From: JBNAGF01 sp049801055
GTDB lineage: Bacteria > Pseudomonadota > Alphaproteobacteria > Rhodobacterales > Rhodobacteraceae
Assembly (NCBI RefSeq): GCF_049801055.1
Contig: NZ_JBNAGF010000009.1
Coordinates: forward strand, 138,215-202,214
Reading direction: 5' to 3'
DNA: 64,000 nucleotides
Shown here in pieces: positions 6,928 to 17,300 of the stretch. The notes beneath the pieces were generated by a model that did no database searches, had not been told where the DNA came from, and saw only the letters and a program-made list of their open reading frames with translations. Position numbers and translations under genes: made by a program. How positions within the stretch are numbered: the stretch's first letter is position 1; every line of letters begins with the position of its first letter.

Positions 6928-8343
6928 GTGTTTCTCCAAGATCGGGTGGCGCAATTGAAAAAATTTGTTCTAAAAACTCTTTCTATCTCCGCAACGATCG
7001 CGTTCTGCGGAACCATAATCGAAGCGCAAAGTCTAAGCAGCGCAGTGCAGACCGCACTGACCTCCAATCCTAGGATTAAGGCTCAGGATTCATCAGTCCG
7101 GGCTGCGGCCTATGACCTTTTACAGACCCGGGAACAGTTCGAGCCAACGCTGTCCCTGTTCGGCACCGTTGGGCGGGAGTACGTGGACGACCCTGCAGGT
7201 CTATCGGCCGCTGATAACGCTGTTACCAAAACACCGCGCGAGGCAGGGTTGCTGGCAGAGGTCACGCTTTACGATGGCTTTCGGCGAGACAATCTTACCT
7301 TTGCTCGAGCTTCCCGGCTTGATCGTTCGATGTTCGAATATCTCGATGCTTCGGAAACTATGGCATTAACTGTTGTGCAGGCCTATGTCGATGTCGCTCG
7401 CCAGCTCGCACTCAAGCAGATCGCGCTGGATCATCTCGCCCGGCACATCGAGATACAGGGACAGGTCAGCCGACAGGTCACTGGTGGCAAATTGCCGATC
7501 AGCGACCTGTTGCAAGTCGAAAGCCGTGTCGAACGGGTTCGTGTTGCCTTGACCGAGATCGAACTTGATCTGTCGGCGGCACGTATCAGATACCGGGAAC
7601 TGGTTGGCCAACTGCCCGGTTCCTATCTCAAGATCCCAGCCCCACCGGCACCGCCATCGACGGTCGATTTGCTGGTCAAAGCAAGCCTCGACAACAATTT
7701 CCGGATCAAGCAAGCCCAATCAAACATCGATGCCCGCGAGTTTGAACGCAGGATGTCCGAAGCTGATTATCAGCCACGCATCACTTTGCAGGCCGGCACA
7801 TCCTATGGTGCGGACCTAGACGGGTCACGCGGCCACGAAAACCGCAATTTCGTCGGGCTAAACCTGAACTGGACGCTGTTCCGGGGCGGACGCAGGGAAC
7901 GAACCGAAGCCTTTGCCGAACGCCGCAACGAGGCGCTGTATGACCGCATGTCGATCATGCGCGAGGTTGACGCCATCGCGCGGCGGGCTTGGACAAACTA
8001 CTCCTCCAACCGTCGCCTTCAGCAATTGCTGGCCAAACAGGTCGAAACCAATCAGGAACTGGTGTTTCAGTATCTTCAGGAATTTCAGCTGGCCACACGC
8101 AGCCTGATCGACGTGTTGATCGCCGAAACCGAACTGTTCACCGCCCGATACGAACAGATCAACTCTCGCGCCAGCCTGTCCTTCAGCGGTTACCGGATGA
8201 TGGCCGCACAGAGCAAACTGGCAAAGTATTTCGGGGTCGACAGCACAGGCGAGCTTCTGCTTTTGACTGTTGGTGTGGATACCGAAAAACGTCAGCGTCC
8301 CTATAGCGTGCTCCAGAAGGGCCGCCCTGTCGTGGATCGATGA
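6928..8343 (+). CDS. TolC-family outer-membrane channel of a type I secretion system
   Basis: 471-residue protein with an N-terminal signal peptide (hydrophobic TLSISATIAFCGTIIEA, cleavage near AQS) and two homologous long alpha-helical halves, as in TolC/LapE. It forms the trimeric outer-membrane duct for a one-step secreted substrate. The start is GTG with AGGA seven bases upstream; a second in-frame GTG at 6946 would still leave a signal peptide. The last four bases overlap the ATG of the ABC ATPase gene, so the three secretion genes form one coupled operon. The most likely cargo is the giant adhesin at 14319. Confidence 0.9.
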   Translation: MFLQDRVAQLKKFVLKTLSISATIAFCGTIIEAQSLSSAVQTALTSNPRIKAQDSSVRAAAYDLLQTREQFEPTLSLFGTVGREYVDDPAGLSAADNAVTKTPREAGLLAEVTLYDGFRRDNLTFARASRLDRSMFEYLDASETMALTVVQAYVDVARQLALKQIALDHLARHIEIQGQVSRQVTGGKLPISDLLQVESRVERVRVALTEIELDLSAARIRYRELVGQLPGSYLKIPAPPAPPSTVDLLVKASLDNNFRIKQAQSNIDAREFERRMSEADYQPRITLQAGTSYGADLDGSRGHENRNFVGLNLNWTLFRGGRRERTEAFAERRNEALYDRMSIMREVDAIARRAWTNYSSNRRLQQLLAKQVETNQELVFQYLQEFQLATRSLIDVLIAETELFTARYEQINSRASLSFSGYRMMAAQSKLAKYFGVDSTGELLLLTVGVDTEKRQRPYSVLQKGRPVVDR

Positions 8344-10535
8344 ACACATTACCGCCGGAGGGGCCTCAGAAAGAAAACGCCCCGAACGGCAGTAAGCCGG
8401 GACAGGATGAATCCCAGAGCGGAGCATTGAGCGTCATTGCTTGGTTCGCCGCAAGATACGGACGACCGTTCACCGAAACGGCTGTAGTGAGCCGCATTCC
8501 AGCTGGCACCAACACGCGCCACGCCGACGGGTTGATTCGAGGATTTGAAACGATCGGCCTTCGCGCGCGGTTGTATAAGTCTACCTTGCGGCGGCTCGAC
8601 CCTGCCGTGCTTCCCTGCGTGGCCTTCGACCGGACCAATCGGCCTGTTATCGTGGAGAGCTTCGACAGTAGTCGCCACACTGTAAAGATCACCAGCGCCC
8701 ACACAGGCAAAACTACGCGGGAGCCGGTTCGCGATCTGCAACGCAGGATAGCACCGCAAGTTTTACTGGTAACCCCCGAGCAGGGCGACGCCCGAGCTCT
8801 GAAATCGCCGCCCGGTGCTGCACAGTCCAATGGCCACTGGTTCTGGGGACCGGTATTGGGCAACTGGCGGTCTTGGGGCCAGATCATGCTGGCCTCGCTA
8901 CTGATCAACATTCTGGCGCTCGCGCTGCCTCTCTTCATCATGAACGTCTACGACAGGGTGATCCCAAGCCTGTCATTCGTAACTCTGTGGACCCTCGCAG
9001 GAGGCGTCGGCATCGCCATCGGGATGGACTTGTTGCTGCGGGCGCTTCGGGCGCAGATCATCGAGCGGATTGGCCGCCGCGTCGACTTGCAGGTCGCCAC
9101 CTCATTGTTCCGACAGGCGATGGATCTGAGAATGGCCGAGCGGCAATCCGGTGCCGCAGGTCTAGCGAGCCGCATTCGCGAATATGAAGCTGTCCGGGAA
9201 TTCTTCACATCCAGTTCCTTTGCCTCGTTCGTCGATCTGCTTTTCATCGGTGTTTTTATTGCCGTTCTGTTCGCAATTGTTGGGCCGCTGGCCTATGTGC
9301 CGCTTGCGGGAGTTGCCGCGATCCTGTTGGTGGCGCTTGTTGCGCAAATCCCCATGGCACGCTCTGCCTCGCAGGCCGGGAATGTTGCCACTCATCGCCA
9401 CGTGGTGCTGATGGAGGCCCTGTCGGGCGTCGAAACACTCAAGACTCTGAACGCCGAACCCGTCATGCAGCGTGAATGGGAAGGCGCCGTAGCAGCTTCG
9501 GCACGGGTCAACGGCCGAACACGGCTCTGGTCGAATTTCACCTCTAGCTGCACGATCATGGTGCAGCAGCTTGTCAGCGTGGTGATCATCGTTCTCGGCG
9601 TCTACATGATTGCCGAAAATCAGATAACGATCGGTGGCCTGATCGCGGCCAACATTCTTTCCAGCCGAGCGCTGGCCCCACTGGGGACCATCGCACAAAC
9701 CGTATTCCGGGCGCAGTATGCGCGCAAATCCATGTTGGCGCTGAACGAGATGATGGGGCTGGAAACCGAGCGGGAGGCATCCATCAAATCGAACCTGCGC
9801 GTAAAGACCGGATCATTGTCGATCCGCGATGTCGGTTACACCTTTCCCGAAGCACAGCTGCCTGCGCTGGATCATCTCTCACTGGAGATCGCAGCAGGCG
9901 AAACAGTGGCCCTTTTGGGCAGGGTCGGCTCCGGTAAGTCGACACTTGGCAAGTTGGTCTCTGGATTGATCCAACCAGACAGCGGGCTTGTTCTGGTCGA
10001 TGACTATGGCAGCAACCAATACGATCCGGCCGAGCTTCGCACGGGCATCGGATACTTGCCGCAGCGGTCAGAATTCTTCACAGGCACGCTGCGCGAAAAC
10101 CTTGTTCTCGGCCGCCCCAACGCCACGCAGGAGGAAATCGACGAAGCACTTTTCATCGCCGGACTGTCAGATTACGTGGCCGAAAGCCCCGAAGGACTCG
10201 ACTTGCATATTGGCGAAGACGGCAACAACCTTTCAGGCGGTCAGGCGCAGGCGCTGGCTTTGGCCCGGATCTTGTTGGGGCAGCACAAGCTGCTCTTTCT
10301 TGACGAGCCGACCAACGCAATGGATCAGGTGATGGAACAGCGGGTATGCGAGCGCCTAGGGTTGCTCAAAGCGCGGGGGACGGGCCTGATCCTGTGTACG
10401 CACCGAGCCTCTCTGGCCGATCTTGCGGATCGATTTGTCGTACTCGAGAAGGGTCGCCTGCTGATCGACGGGTCCAAAAACGAAGTGATGCAGCAACTCG
10501 TCTCGGCCGATGCCGACAGCGGGGGGGCAGGTTGA
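8340..10535 (+). CDS. Type I secretion ABC transporter, LapB type
   Basis: 731-residue inner-membrane exporter. The N-terminal segment (about 25-145) is a degenerate C39-peptidase-like domain without a clear catalytic cysteine, as in HlyB/LapB transporters that bind but do not cleave cargo. Several membrane helices follow (about 175-460), then an ATPase domain. The ATPase shows Walker A GRVGSGKST (near 525), signature LSGGQ (near 631), Walker B LLFLDEPTNAMD and the switch histidine in CTHR. ATG overlaps the TolC stop (ATGA) and its own stop overlaps the next ATG (TGATG). Confidence 0.92.
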   Translation: MNTLPPEGPQKENAPNGSKPGQDESQSGALSVIAWFAARYGRPFTETAVVSRIPAGTNTRHADGLIRGFETIGLRARLYKSTLRRLDPAVLPCVAFDRTNRPVIVESFDSSRHTVKITSAHTGKTTREPVRDLQRRIAPQVLLVTPEQGDARALKSPPGAAQSNGHWFWGPVLGNWRSWGQIMLASLLINILALALPLFIMNVYDRVIPSLSFVTLWTLAGGVGIAIGMDLLLRALRAQIIERIGRRVDLQVATSLFRQAMDLRMAERQSGAAGLASRIREYEAVREFFTSSSFASFVDLLFIGVFIAVLFAIVGPLAYVPLAGVAAILLVALVAQIPMARSASQAGNVATHRHVVLMEALSGVETLKTLNAEPVMQREWEGAVAASARVNGRTRLWSNFTSSCTIMVQQLVSVVIIVLGVYMIAENQITIGGLIAANILSSRALAPLGTIAQTVFRAQYARKSMLALNEMMGLETEREASIKSNLRVKTGSLSIRDVGYTFPEAQLPALDHLSLEIAAGETVALLGRVGSGKSTLGKLVSGLIQPDSGLVLVDDYGSNQYDPAELRTGIGYLPQRSEFFTGTLRENLVLGRPNATQEEIDEALFIAGLSDYVAESPEGLDLHIGEDGNNLSGGQAQALALARILLGQHKLLFLDEPTNAMDQVMEQRVCERLGLLKARGTGLILCTHRASLADLADRFVVLEKGRLLIDGSKNEVMQQLVSADADSGGAG

Positions 10536-11854
10536 TGTTCGGGCGCCGAATCGAAGAAGAATTCGTCAACACCGCCGAAACACAAGAACGAGGCGGCGAT
10601 CGGGGCACCACATTCCTTCTCCTGCTGACGGCTGCGCTTGTTGGTGGCTTTCTCTGGTGGGCGCACACCAACAAAATAGAACAGGTCACGCGCGGCAACG
10701 GCACGGTCATTCCGTCACAGAAAGTTCAGGTTGTCCAAAGCCTCGAAGGTGGCGTCGTCCGTTCCATCCTGTTGCGCGAAGGCGATCTGATCGAACAGGG
10801 CGCTGTCCTGATGCAGATCGACGACACCAGCGTTGCTGCCGAGCTTGGCGAACTCGAAGAGCGCAAGAACGCGTTGCTGGCCGAAAAGCTGAGGCTTGAA
10901 GCCGAAGCGAAATTGCAAGAGGTGCTTGAATATCCCGATGAGCTGGCCGCAAAGTCTCCGTTAGCGACCGCCGTAGAACTGGAAGTGTTCCAGTCGCGAA
11001 GAACCCAGCTAGACAGCGAACTCGAGATCCTCGGCGACAAGATCCGTCAACGGCGCAGCGAACTGGCCGAACTCGAAGCCCTGCAAAGTAAGCGCCGTCA
11101 GGTTATTGCACCACTGGCCGAGGAGATCGAACTGGTCAGCAAAATGACTGAGTCTGGCACGATCCCCCGCATCGAACTGTTGCGGCTCAATTCGCAAATG
11201 GCAGAGCTTCAAGGTGATCTGACCGTCGGAGAAGCTGCGAAAGTCCGGGTGGAAAGTTCTCTCGCTCAATCCGAAAACGAACTGGATGCGGCAGTCTCAG
11301 CTTATGTGCTGACAGCACGGCAGAGGTTGGCGCGTCTTCAGGTCGAGCTTGCCGTCGTCCAAGAAGAACTGCGTGCGGCCAGCGAGCGTGTCACCCGTAC
11401 GCAGCTCCGATCTCCGGTGCGCGGCACGATCAACGCGCTGTCGGTCAACAGTATCGGCGCGGTGGTTCGACCGGGACAGGAAGTGGCGGAGATTGTACCA
11501 GCGGATGACGGCTTGCTTATCGAGGTAAAACTGCGCCCGGCAGACGTGGCCTTCGTGACACCCGGCGCCGAGGCCTCGGTCAAGATAACTGCCTATGATT
11601 ACCTGATTTACGGATCTCTCCCCGGCATTGTCGAACGCATCGGTGCCGACACGGTCACGGATGCCGAAGGAAACGAGTTCTTTCGGGCAGTCATCCGAAC
11701 AGAGCAGAACATTCTCGGCCCGGCTGACCAACCGCTGCCCATCTCGGCCGGAATGGTGGCATCGGTCGATATCCGCACCGGACAGCGCACGGTCCTCGAA
11801 ATTCTACTGAAGCCCCTGCGCCGCGCCCAGAACGAGGCCCTGCGCGAAGGGTGA
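10535..11854 (+). CDS. HlyD/LapC-family membrane fusion protein of type I secretion
   Basis: 439-residue periplasmic adaptor. A single membrane helix near residues 24-40 (FLLLLTAALVGGFLWW) is followed by a lipoyl-like half, a long coiled coil (about 110-300, rich in Leu, Glu and Arg heptads) and a beta-barrel domain ending in the HlyD-type 'GMVASVDIRTGQR' segment. It links the ABC exporter to the TolC channel. The start is the ATG overlapping the ABC gene's stop; a longer upstream frame exists but is read across the ABC gene. The stop abuts exactly the stop of the convergent CHASE2 cyclase. Confidence 0.92.
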   Translation: MFGRRIEEEFVNTAETQERGGDRGTTFLLLLTAALVGGFLWWAHTNKIEQVTRGNGTVIPSQKVQVVQSLEGGVVRSILLREGDLIEQGAVLMQIDDTSVAAELGELEERKNALLAEKLRLEAEAKLQEVLEYPDELAAKSPLATAVELEVFQSRRTQLDSELEILGDKIRQRRSELAELEALQSKRRQVIAPLAEEIELVSKMTESGTIPRIELLRLNSQMAELQGDLTVGEAAKVRVESSLAQSENELDAAVSAYVLTARQRLARLQVELAVVQEELRAASERVTRTQLRSPVRGTINALSVNSIGAVVRPGQEVAEIVPADDGLLIEVKLRPADVAFVTPGAEASVKITAYDYLIYGSLPGIVERIGADTVTDAEGNEFFRAVIRTEQNILGPADQPLPISAGMVASVDIRTGQRTVLEILLKPLRRAQNEALREG

Positions 11855-14071
11855 TCATTTGGTCTCGGCCACAAAGACACCGTCCCAATCATCTGGCGGG
11901 TCACGCATGAGCCGTCGCAGCCTATCGCCATAGACCTCGGTGTAACCCGACAGTTCAATGTCGAGCGTTTCGGCAAGATGGTTCACCTCAGAAATATAGT
12001 CTTTTGCCGCCTCGAACTGTCCAGTCCGGTATGCGTCGAGCATTTTCCCATTCTCGGCCTGAACCGCCAGAAACATGGGATTTTGCGCCAGTTTCTGATC
12101 GCCAAACAAGGCAAATATGCGCTCAGGCAAGGACTTACCCTTGACCCTGATCAGGTCCAGTTCCAGCAAGGCGAAACTGTCCTGCACCGCCAGCGCGGTG
12201 GCCTCGCCCACGACGATGGAAACCCCGTAAGTCTTGGTCTGACCCTCCAGCCGTGACGCCAGGTTCACCGCATCGCCAAGGGCTGTGTAATCAAAGCGTG
12301 TGTCACTCCCCATGTTGCCGACAACACATTCTCCGGTGTTGATCCCGATACCGACATTGATCGGCTCGTACACAGTCTTTTTTCGCGGTCGCAAGCGTCG
12401 CGTTTCGTTCAGGTCATCCACCGCCTTGAGCATCCTGAGCGCCGCCTCGCAACTGGATTTGGCATGCCCCTGATCATCCAGCGGTGCGTTCCAAAACGCC
12501 ATCACAGCATCACCCATGAACTTGTCGATGGTCCCACCGCTCAGCATGATCGCATCGGACAGAACCGTCAGGAACCGGTTCATCAATTGGGTCAACCCCT
12601 GCGGGTCTTCTCTGAACCGTTCGGCGATAGAGGTGAACCCGCGTACATCGCTAAACAGCACCGTCAATTCCCTGTTCTCACCTCCCAGCTTCAGGTTGTC
12701 CGGATCCTTGGAAAGCTGAGACACCAGTGCCGGAGAAACATACTGACCGAAAGCGCTGCGGATCTGGTTTCTCCGCAGTTCCTCGCGCAGATAGTTGGCG
12801 CTGGAAAACAGCATCACCATCAAACCGGTAGAGAGCATGGGGAATGTCGGATCAATGATCTGATTTGCGTTCAGGAACAGATAGAAGGTGAATGCGCCAT
12901 ATCCCGCGATCAGCAGGATTGAACTCAGGATGAGCCACCGGGCTGCCAAAATTGGTGCGAGAAAGATCACAAGAATGCACAGCGATGCGGCCCAGACCAG
13001 TTCCTGAGCCAGGGCCGTATTCGGTCTTAGCAACAAATCCCCTGCCAAAATGTTTTCGAGCAACTGGGCGTGGATTTCGACACCGGCCATGGGAATTCCA
13101 AGCGGCGTTGCGCGAAAATCCTCCAGCCCGATGGCCGAGGTACCTACCAAGACAAGATGGTTCTGCAGCCGACCGGGCGGAACCCTGTCCTGCAAAAGAT
13201 CGGCTGCGGAAACAAATCGGTTGGGGTCAGACACAGAATAGCGAGGCCAAACTGTAGCATCCGCCTCGGTTTGAATAAGCTTTCGGGCCACCACGATCCC
13301 ATCGACGCCTGCCTCGTTGGACTTGACGGCAAAGGCGTCGCCCCCGGTCGCAATGCGCAATAACTCGGGTGCAATGCTAAGGCGGATCTGGCCTTGAACC
13401 AACATGACCAGCGGAACCTTTCGGTAGACACCATCCGGATCCGGCAAGACCGTAAACACCCCGCGCCCGCTTGCCGCTTCTTCCAATTCAGGCAAGTTCT
13501 GGATCAGCTCCGGAAACTGCAGAAGAAACGGGCTGGGATCCGGCCCGAGCATCGCATGCGGTACCTGCGGAACCTCGCCATCGGTCTGCGCGGTTTGCGT
13601 GGTTCGAATACTCGATTGACCGGCGACGACACGCGATCGCCGGAATGTCTCGGCCAACACAAGGTCATTGGACGGCATCGCAGCAAGCTCTGCCCGGACG
13701 TCCGGAGGCAGGTTCGGGTTATCCGCAGCGACAAGTGCCGGGGACAGCCGGTCAGGCTCCGAAAACAAGACGTCGAACGCAAGAGCGACGCTTCCTGCCT
13801 GCATGGCCTTTTCAGTCAGTTCAGCGATCTGGGTCCGCGGCCAAGGCCATTGGCCGATTTCAGTCAGGCTGGCGTCGTCTATATCGAGAATGGCGACTGG
13901 AAACTGGCCCAGATCACGCGGAAAACTCTGTTGGAAAAGATCAAAGGCCGAGAGCCTCAGACGTTCCACCGGGATCGGGTCGATCACGCGCAGTGTCAGC
14001 AGGGCTGCAAGCAACACCACCCCGGCAATTCGGGACAGGCTGATTCTTCGCAGAAGTCCTGAAAGCGTCAA
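11855..14071 (-). CDS. CHASE2-domain class III adenylate cyclase
   Basis: 738-residue membrane sensor cyclase. A first helix near residues 15-28 leads into an extracytoplasmic CHASE2 domain (about 35-330, with ILDIDDASL and GVEIHAQLLENIL-type motifs). Three consecutive helices follow (about 345-425), then a cytoplasmic cyclase domain (about 465-650). Metal-binding aspartates are seen in LFSDVRGF and FMGDAVMAF. The Lys just before FMGD (TIDKFMGD) and the FDYTALGDAVN segment favour ATP over GTP, so cAMP is the expected product. It sits between the secretion operon and the adhesin, on the opposite strand, suggesting a link between an envelope signal and adhesin export. Confidence 0.9.
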   Translation of the reverse strand: MTLSGLLRRISLSRIAGVVLLAALLTLRVIDPIPVERLRLSAFDLFQQSFPRDLGQFPVAILDIDDASLTEIGQWPWPRTQIAELTEKAMQAGSVALAFDVLFSEPDRLSPALVAADNPNLPPDVRAELAAMPSNDLVLAETFRRSRVVAGQSSIRTTQTAQTDGEVPQVPHAMLGPDPSPFLLQFPELIQNLPELEEAASGRGVFTVLPDPDGVYRKVPLVMLVQGQIRLSIAPELLRIATGGDAFAVKSNEAGVDGIVVARKLIQTEADATVWPRYSVSDPNRFVSAADLLQDRVPPGRLQNHLVLVGTSAIGLEDFRATPLGIPMAGVEIHAQLLENILAGDLLLRPNTALAQELVWAASLCILVIFLAPILAARWLILSSILLIAGYGAFTFYLFLNANQIIDPTFPMLSTGLMVMLFSSANYLREELRRNQIRSAFGQYVSPALVSQLSKDPDNLKLGGENRELTVLFSDVRGFTSIAERFREDPQGLTQLMNRFLTVLSDAIMLSGGTIDKFMGDAVMAFWNAPLDDQGHAKSSCEAALRMLKAVDDLNETRRLRPRKKTVYEPINVGIGINTGECVVGNMGSDTRFDYTALGDAVNLASRLEGQTKTYGVSIVVGEATALAVQDSFALLELDLIRVKGKSLPERIFALFGDQKLAQNPMFLAVQAENGKMLDAYRTGQFEAAKDYISEVNHLAETLDIELSGYTEVYGDRLRRLMRDPPDDWDGVFVAETK

Positions 14072-14167
14072 TGTATGCCCCTAATGGTTGAATCTGGCAT
14101 ATCTGGCTGCGCTTTTGATTTAATTTTCCTATCCGTCACAAAGTTCGTTGCCTATGGGCGCTCACCA

Positions 14168-14191
14168 CATTTCGGCCACAATTGCGAAATG
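14168..14191. promoter_or_regulatory. Inverted repeat in the cyclase/adhesin divergent region
   Basis: CATTTCG (14168-14174) and CGAAATG (14185-14191) form a 7-bp inverted repeat with a 10-base spacer. It lies in the 247-bp region between the divergent CHASE2 cyclase and adhesin genes. This region is AT-rich and must hold both promoters, but I see no convincing -35/-10 pair. Confidence 0.35.
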
Positions 14192-14318
14192 ATCGCTAGA
14201 TCTCGATTGGCCATCATCCCGGTCCTGAAAAGAAATGGCGAAAATGTGAATTTAGAGGCACAATTCTCAGCAAGATTTTTATTATTGCAATGATTTTTGA
14301 CAAAAAGGCTTGGGGGCG

Positions 14319-17300
14319 ATGTCGCGTGGCGACCTTTATACTGGTGACCTGTCTTTAGTGCGGTCAGTCTTGGCCGCTGATTCAAAAGGTGCGTCAGATA
14401 AGCTACAAATTCCCGACCATATTGATCTGTATTCAGCTGAGTTTTCCAAGGCTGGACCCAATTTGGTCATTCAGAATGACAACGGCCAATCTTTGGTCAT
14501 TGTCGACTATTTCCGCAACGGTGAAGCACAGGATCTCATGGCCGCCGACAAGGGTGTGCTGCGCGGCCATGTTGTCGAGTCGCTCGCCGGTGCGGCACCG
14601 GATGCACGGCTTGCCCAGACGTCTCCGACCGAAGGACCAATACCGATCGGACAGGTTGAAGTCGCCGAGGGCAGCGTTCGCGTGCAGCGCGGCGACGGTA
14701 CGGTTGAAGAACTCGATGTCGGGGTCAAGATCTATCAGCGTGATGTTCTGATCACCGACGTGGACGGCAATCTGTCGGTCACCTTTGCAGACGGGACGAT
14801 CTTTACCTTGTCGGCTTCTTCGCGGATGGTCGTGGATGAGCTGATCTATGATCCCGAAAGCACCGAAAACTCGGGCGCGTTCAGTCTTGTTCAGGGCGGG
14901 TTTGTCTTTGTGGCCGGCCAAGTCGCCAAGACGGGTGGCATGACGGTCGATACCCCGGCGGCAACCATGGGGATCCGTGGCACTAATGTTTCTGCCAAGG
15001 TATATACCGTCGGCGGCGAAACCGAAGTTCAAATGGCGCTGAACAAGGACTTCGACGGAACCCTCAGCTCGATCGAAGTCTACGTCGACGATGTGCTTCA
15101 GGGCGTTATCACAACCGACACCGAAGTCTGGGTGGTGTCGACCGCAGACGGGCGGGTCGAACGCTTTCCTCGCACGATTGACGATCAGGCCGCAGACCAG
15201 GAGCTGATCGACGAGGCCTATGAGGCGTATCTGGCCGCTCAGGACCGGATTGCACAGGGCCAGAACTACGTTGAACAGGAGGCACGCTCGGGCAATATCC
15301 AGAGAGGCACGCCAAGCGACAACAACTTCAACGATCTTCCTGAAAACTCCGGCCCGGAGGAACAACAGGAAGGGCCGGAAGGCGACGAAAATCTCGATGA
15401 CGGGTTCGACGATACCAATCTGCAAGATGACGGTGTCGACAATCTCCGCGATCCCGAGGAACCGCCGGTCGCCAATGATATTACCGTAACGGGGCTAGAA
15501 GACGCATCCGGCTCGGATCCGATCAGGGGTTCGGTGCTGAGTGCAGGACAGGCCAACCAATCTCTGACATTCGGGATTGAAAGTGCCCCGCAAAACGGGC
15601 AAGCCGTGATCAACGAGCTCGGCGAATTCATCTACATTCCAAACCCGGATTTCGCCGGGCAGGACGTGTTCACCTACAGCGTTTCGAATGGGGCGGACGG
15701 GTTTGACACCGCGACCGTGACGATCAACGTAGCACCGGTCAACGATGCGCCCGAAGCAAAGAGCGATCAGGCGCAGACAGCCGAAGACATGCCTGTCGTA
15801 ATCGACCCGCTGACAAATGATTTCGACGTCGACGGCGACAGCCTCCAGATCGTCAGCACAACCCTGCCGGCAAATGGCAGTGTGGCAATCAACAGCGACA
15901 ATACGCTGACCTATACACCGAAGCCAAATTTCAACGGCGTCGACCGTTTCACCTACAAGGTCGAAGACGGACAGGGTGGCAGCGACAGCGTCGAGATTGT
16001 TGTTACGGTCAGCGATCTCAATGACCAACCTGTTGCCGGGGGCGACAGTATATCGACCAACGAAGACCAGCCAATAACCTTCGACCCGCGGGACAACGAC
16101 ACGGATGCAGACGGTGATCCGCTGTTTGTCACCAAGGTTTCCGATCCCGCCAATGGGTCAGTCATCATCAATGTCGATGGCACACTCACCTATACTCCCG
16201 ATCCGAACTTCAATGGCATGGACAGTTTTACCTATGTCACCGAGGACGGAAACGGAGGCAGCAACACGGCGACGGTTTCCGTTTCGGTTGGCGATGTGAA
16301 CGACGCACCGGTAGCGGCGAATGATCCGGTGACAACAAACGAAGACCAGTCGATCACTTTCGACCCGCGTGGCAATGACAATGACCCGGATTCCAATCCA
16401 CTGTCCGTGTCAGCCTGGACCGACCCGGCCAACGGCAACGTCGTGCTCAATCCTGACGGAACCCTGACATATACGCCGAACCCGAATTTCAGCGGCTCCG
16501 ACAGCTTTACCTACACGGTGCAAGACGGGCAGGGTGGCAGTGCCTCGGCCGAAGTTTCGGTCACGGTTTCGCCGGTGAACGACCAACCTGTTCTGGGCGC
16601 CGATTTCGTGTCCACGGCCGAAGATCAGCCCGTCACCTTCGACCCACGCGGAAATGACAGCGACACCGACGGGGATGTCCTGCAAATTCGCGAGACTTCG
16701 ACACCAGTCAACGGCAATGTCATTATCAATATCGACGGCGGCCTGACTTATACTCCTAACGCGGATTTCAACGGTACTGACAGTTTCACTTACACGGTTG
16801 TTGACGGACGCGGCGGCACAGCAACCGGAACGGTCAACGTGACTGTCAGCTCGGTCAACGATCCTCCGGTTGCCACTCTCGATGCAGCAACCACAAACGA
16901 AGATCAGGCGGTTACATTCAATCCGCTGACAAATGACATGGATCCAGATGGCAACCCTCTGAGTATCAGCGGAACGTCAAACCCATCCAACGGATCCGTC
17001 GCGATCAATCCCGACGGGACGCTCACTTACACGCCAAACCCAAATTTCAACGGAACCGACACATTTTCTTATACCGTATCGGACGGGCAGGGCGGCAGCG
17101 CCACGGCGCAGGTATCCGTCTTTGTCGGGCTGGTGAACGATCCGCCCGTTGCCGCAGATGACACAGCCAGCACGCTCGAAGATCAGGCCGTCACCTTCGA
17201 CCCGCGCGGCAACGACGTGGATCTGGATGGCGATCCCCTTTCAGTCACCGGAACGTCAACGCCTGCAAATGGATCCGTCAGCATCAATGCCAATGGCACG

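Noticed and set aside
14297..14302. TTGACA as a -35 of the adhesin promoter
   Set aside because: It lies 17 bases before the start codon, so transcription would begin inside the gene.
14681..15000. LapG-type Ala-Ala cleavage site in the adhesin N-terminus
   Set aside because: Ala-Ala pairs near 'SLAGAAPD' and 'TPAATMG' do not fit the usual context; the second belongs to the FecR domain.
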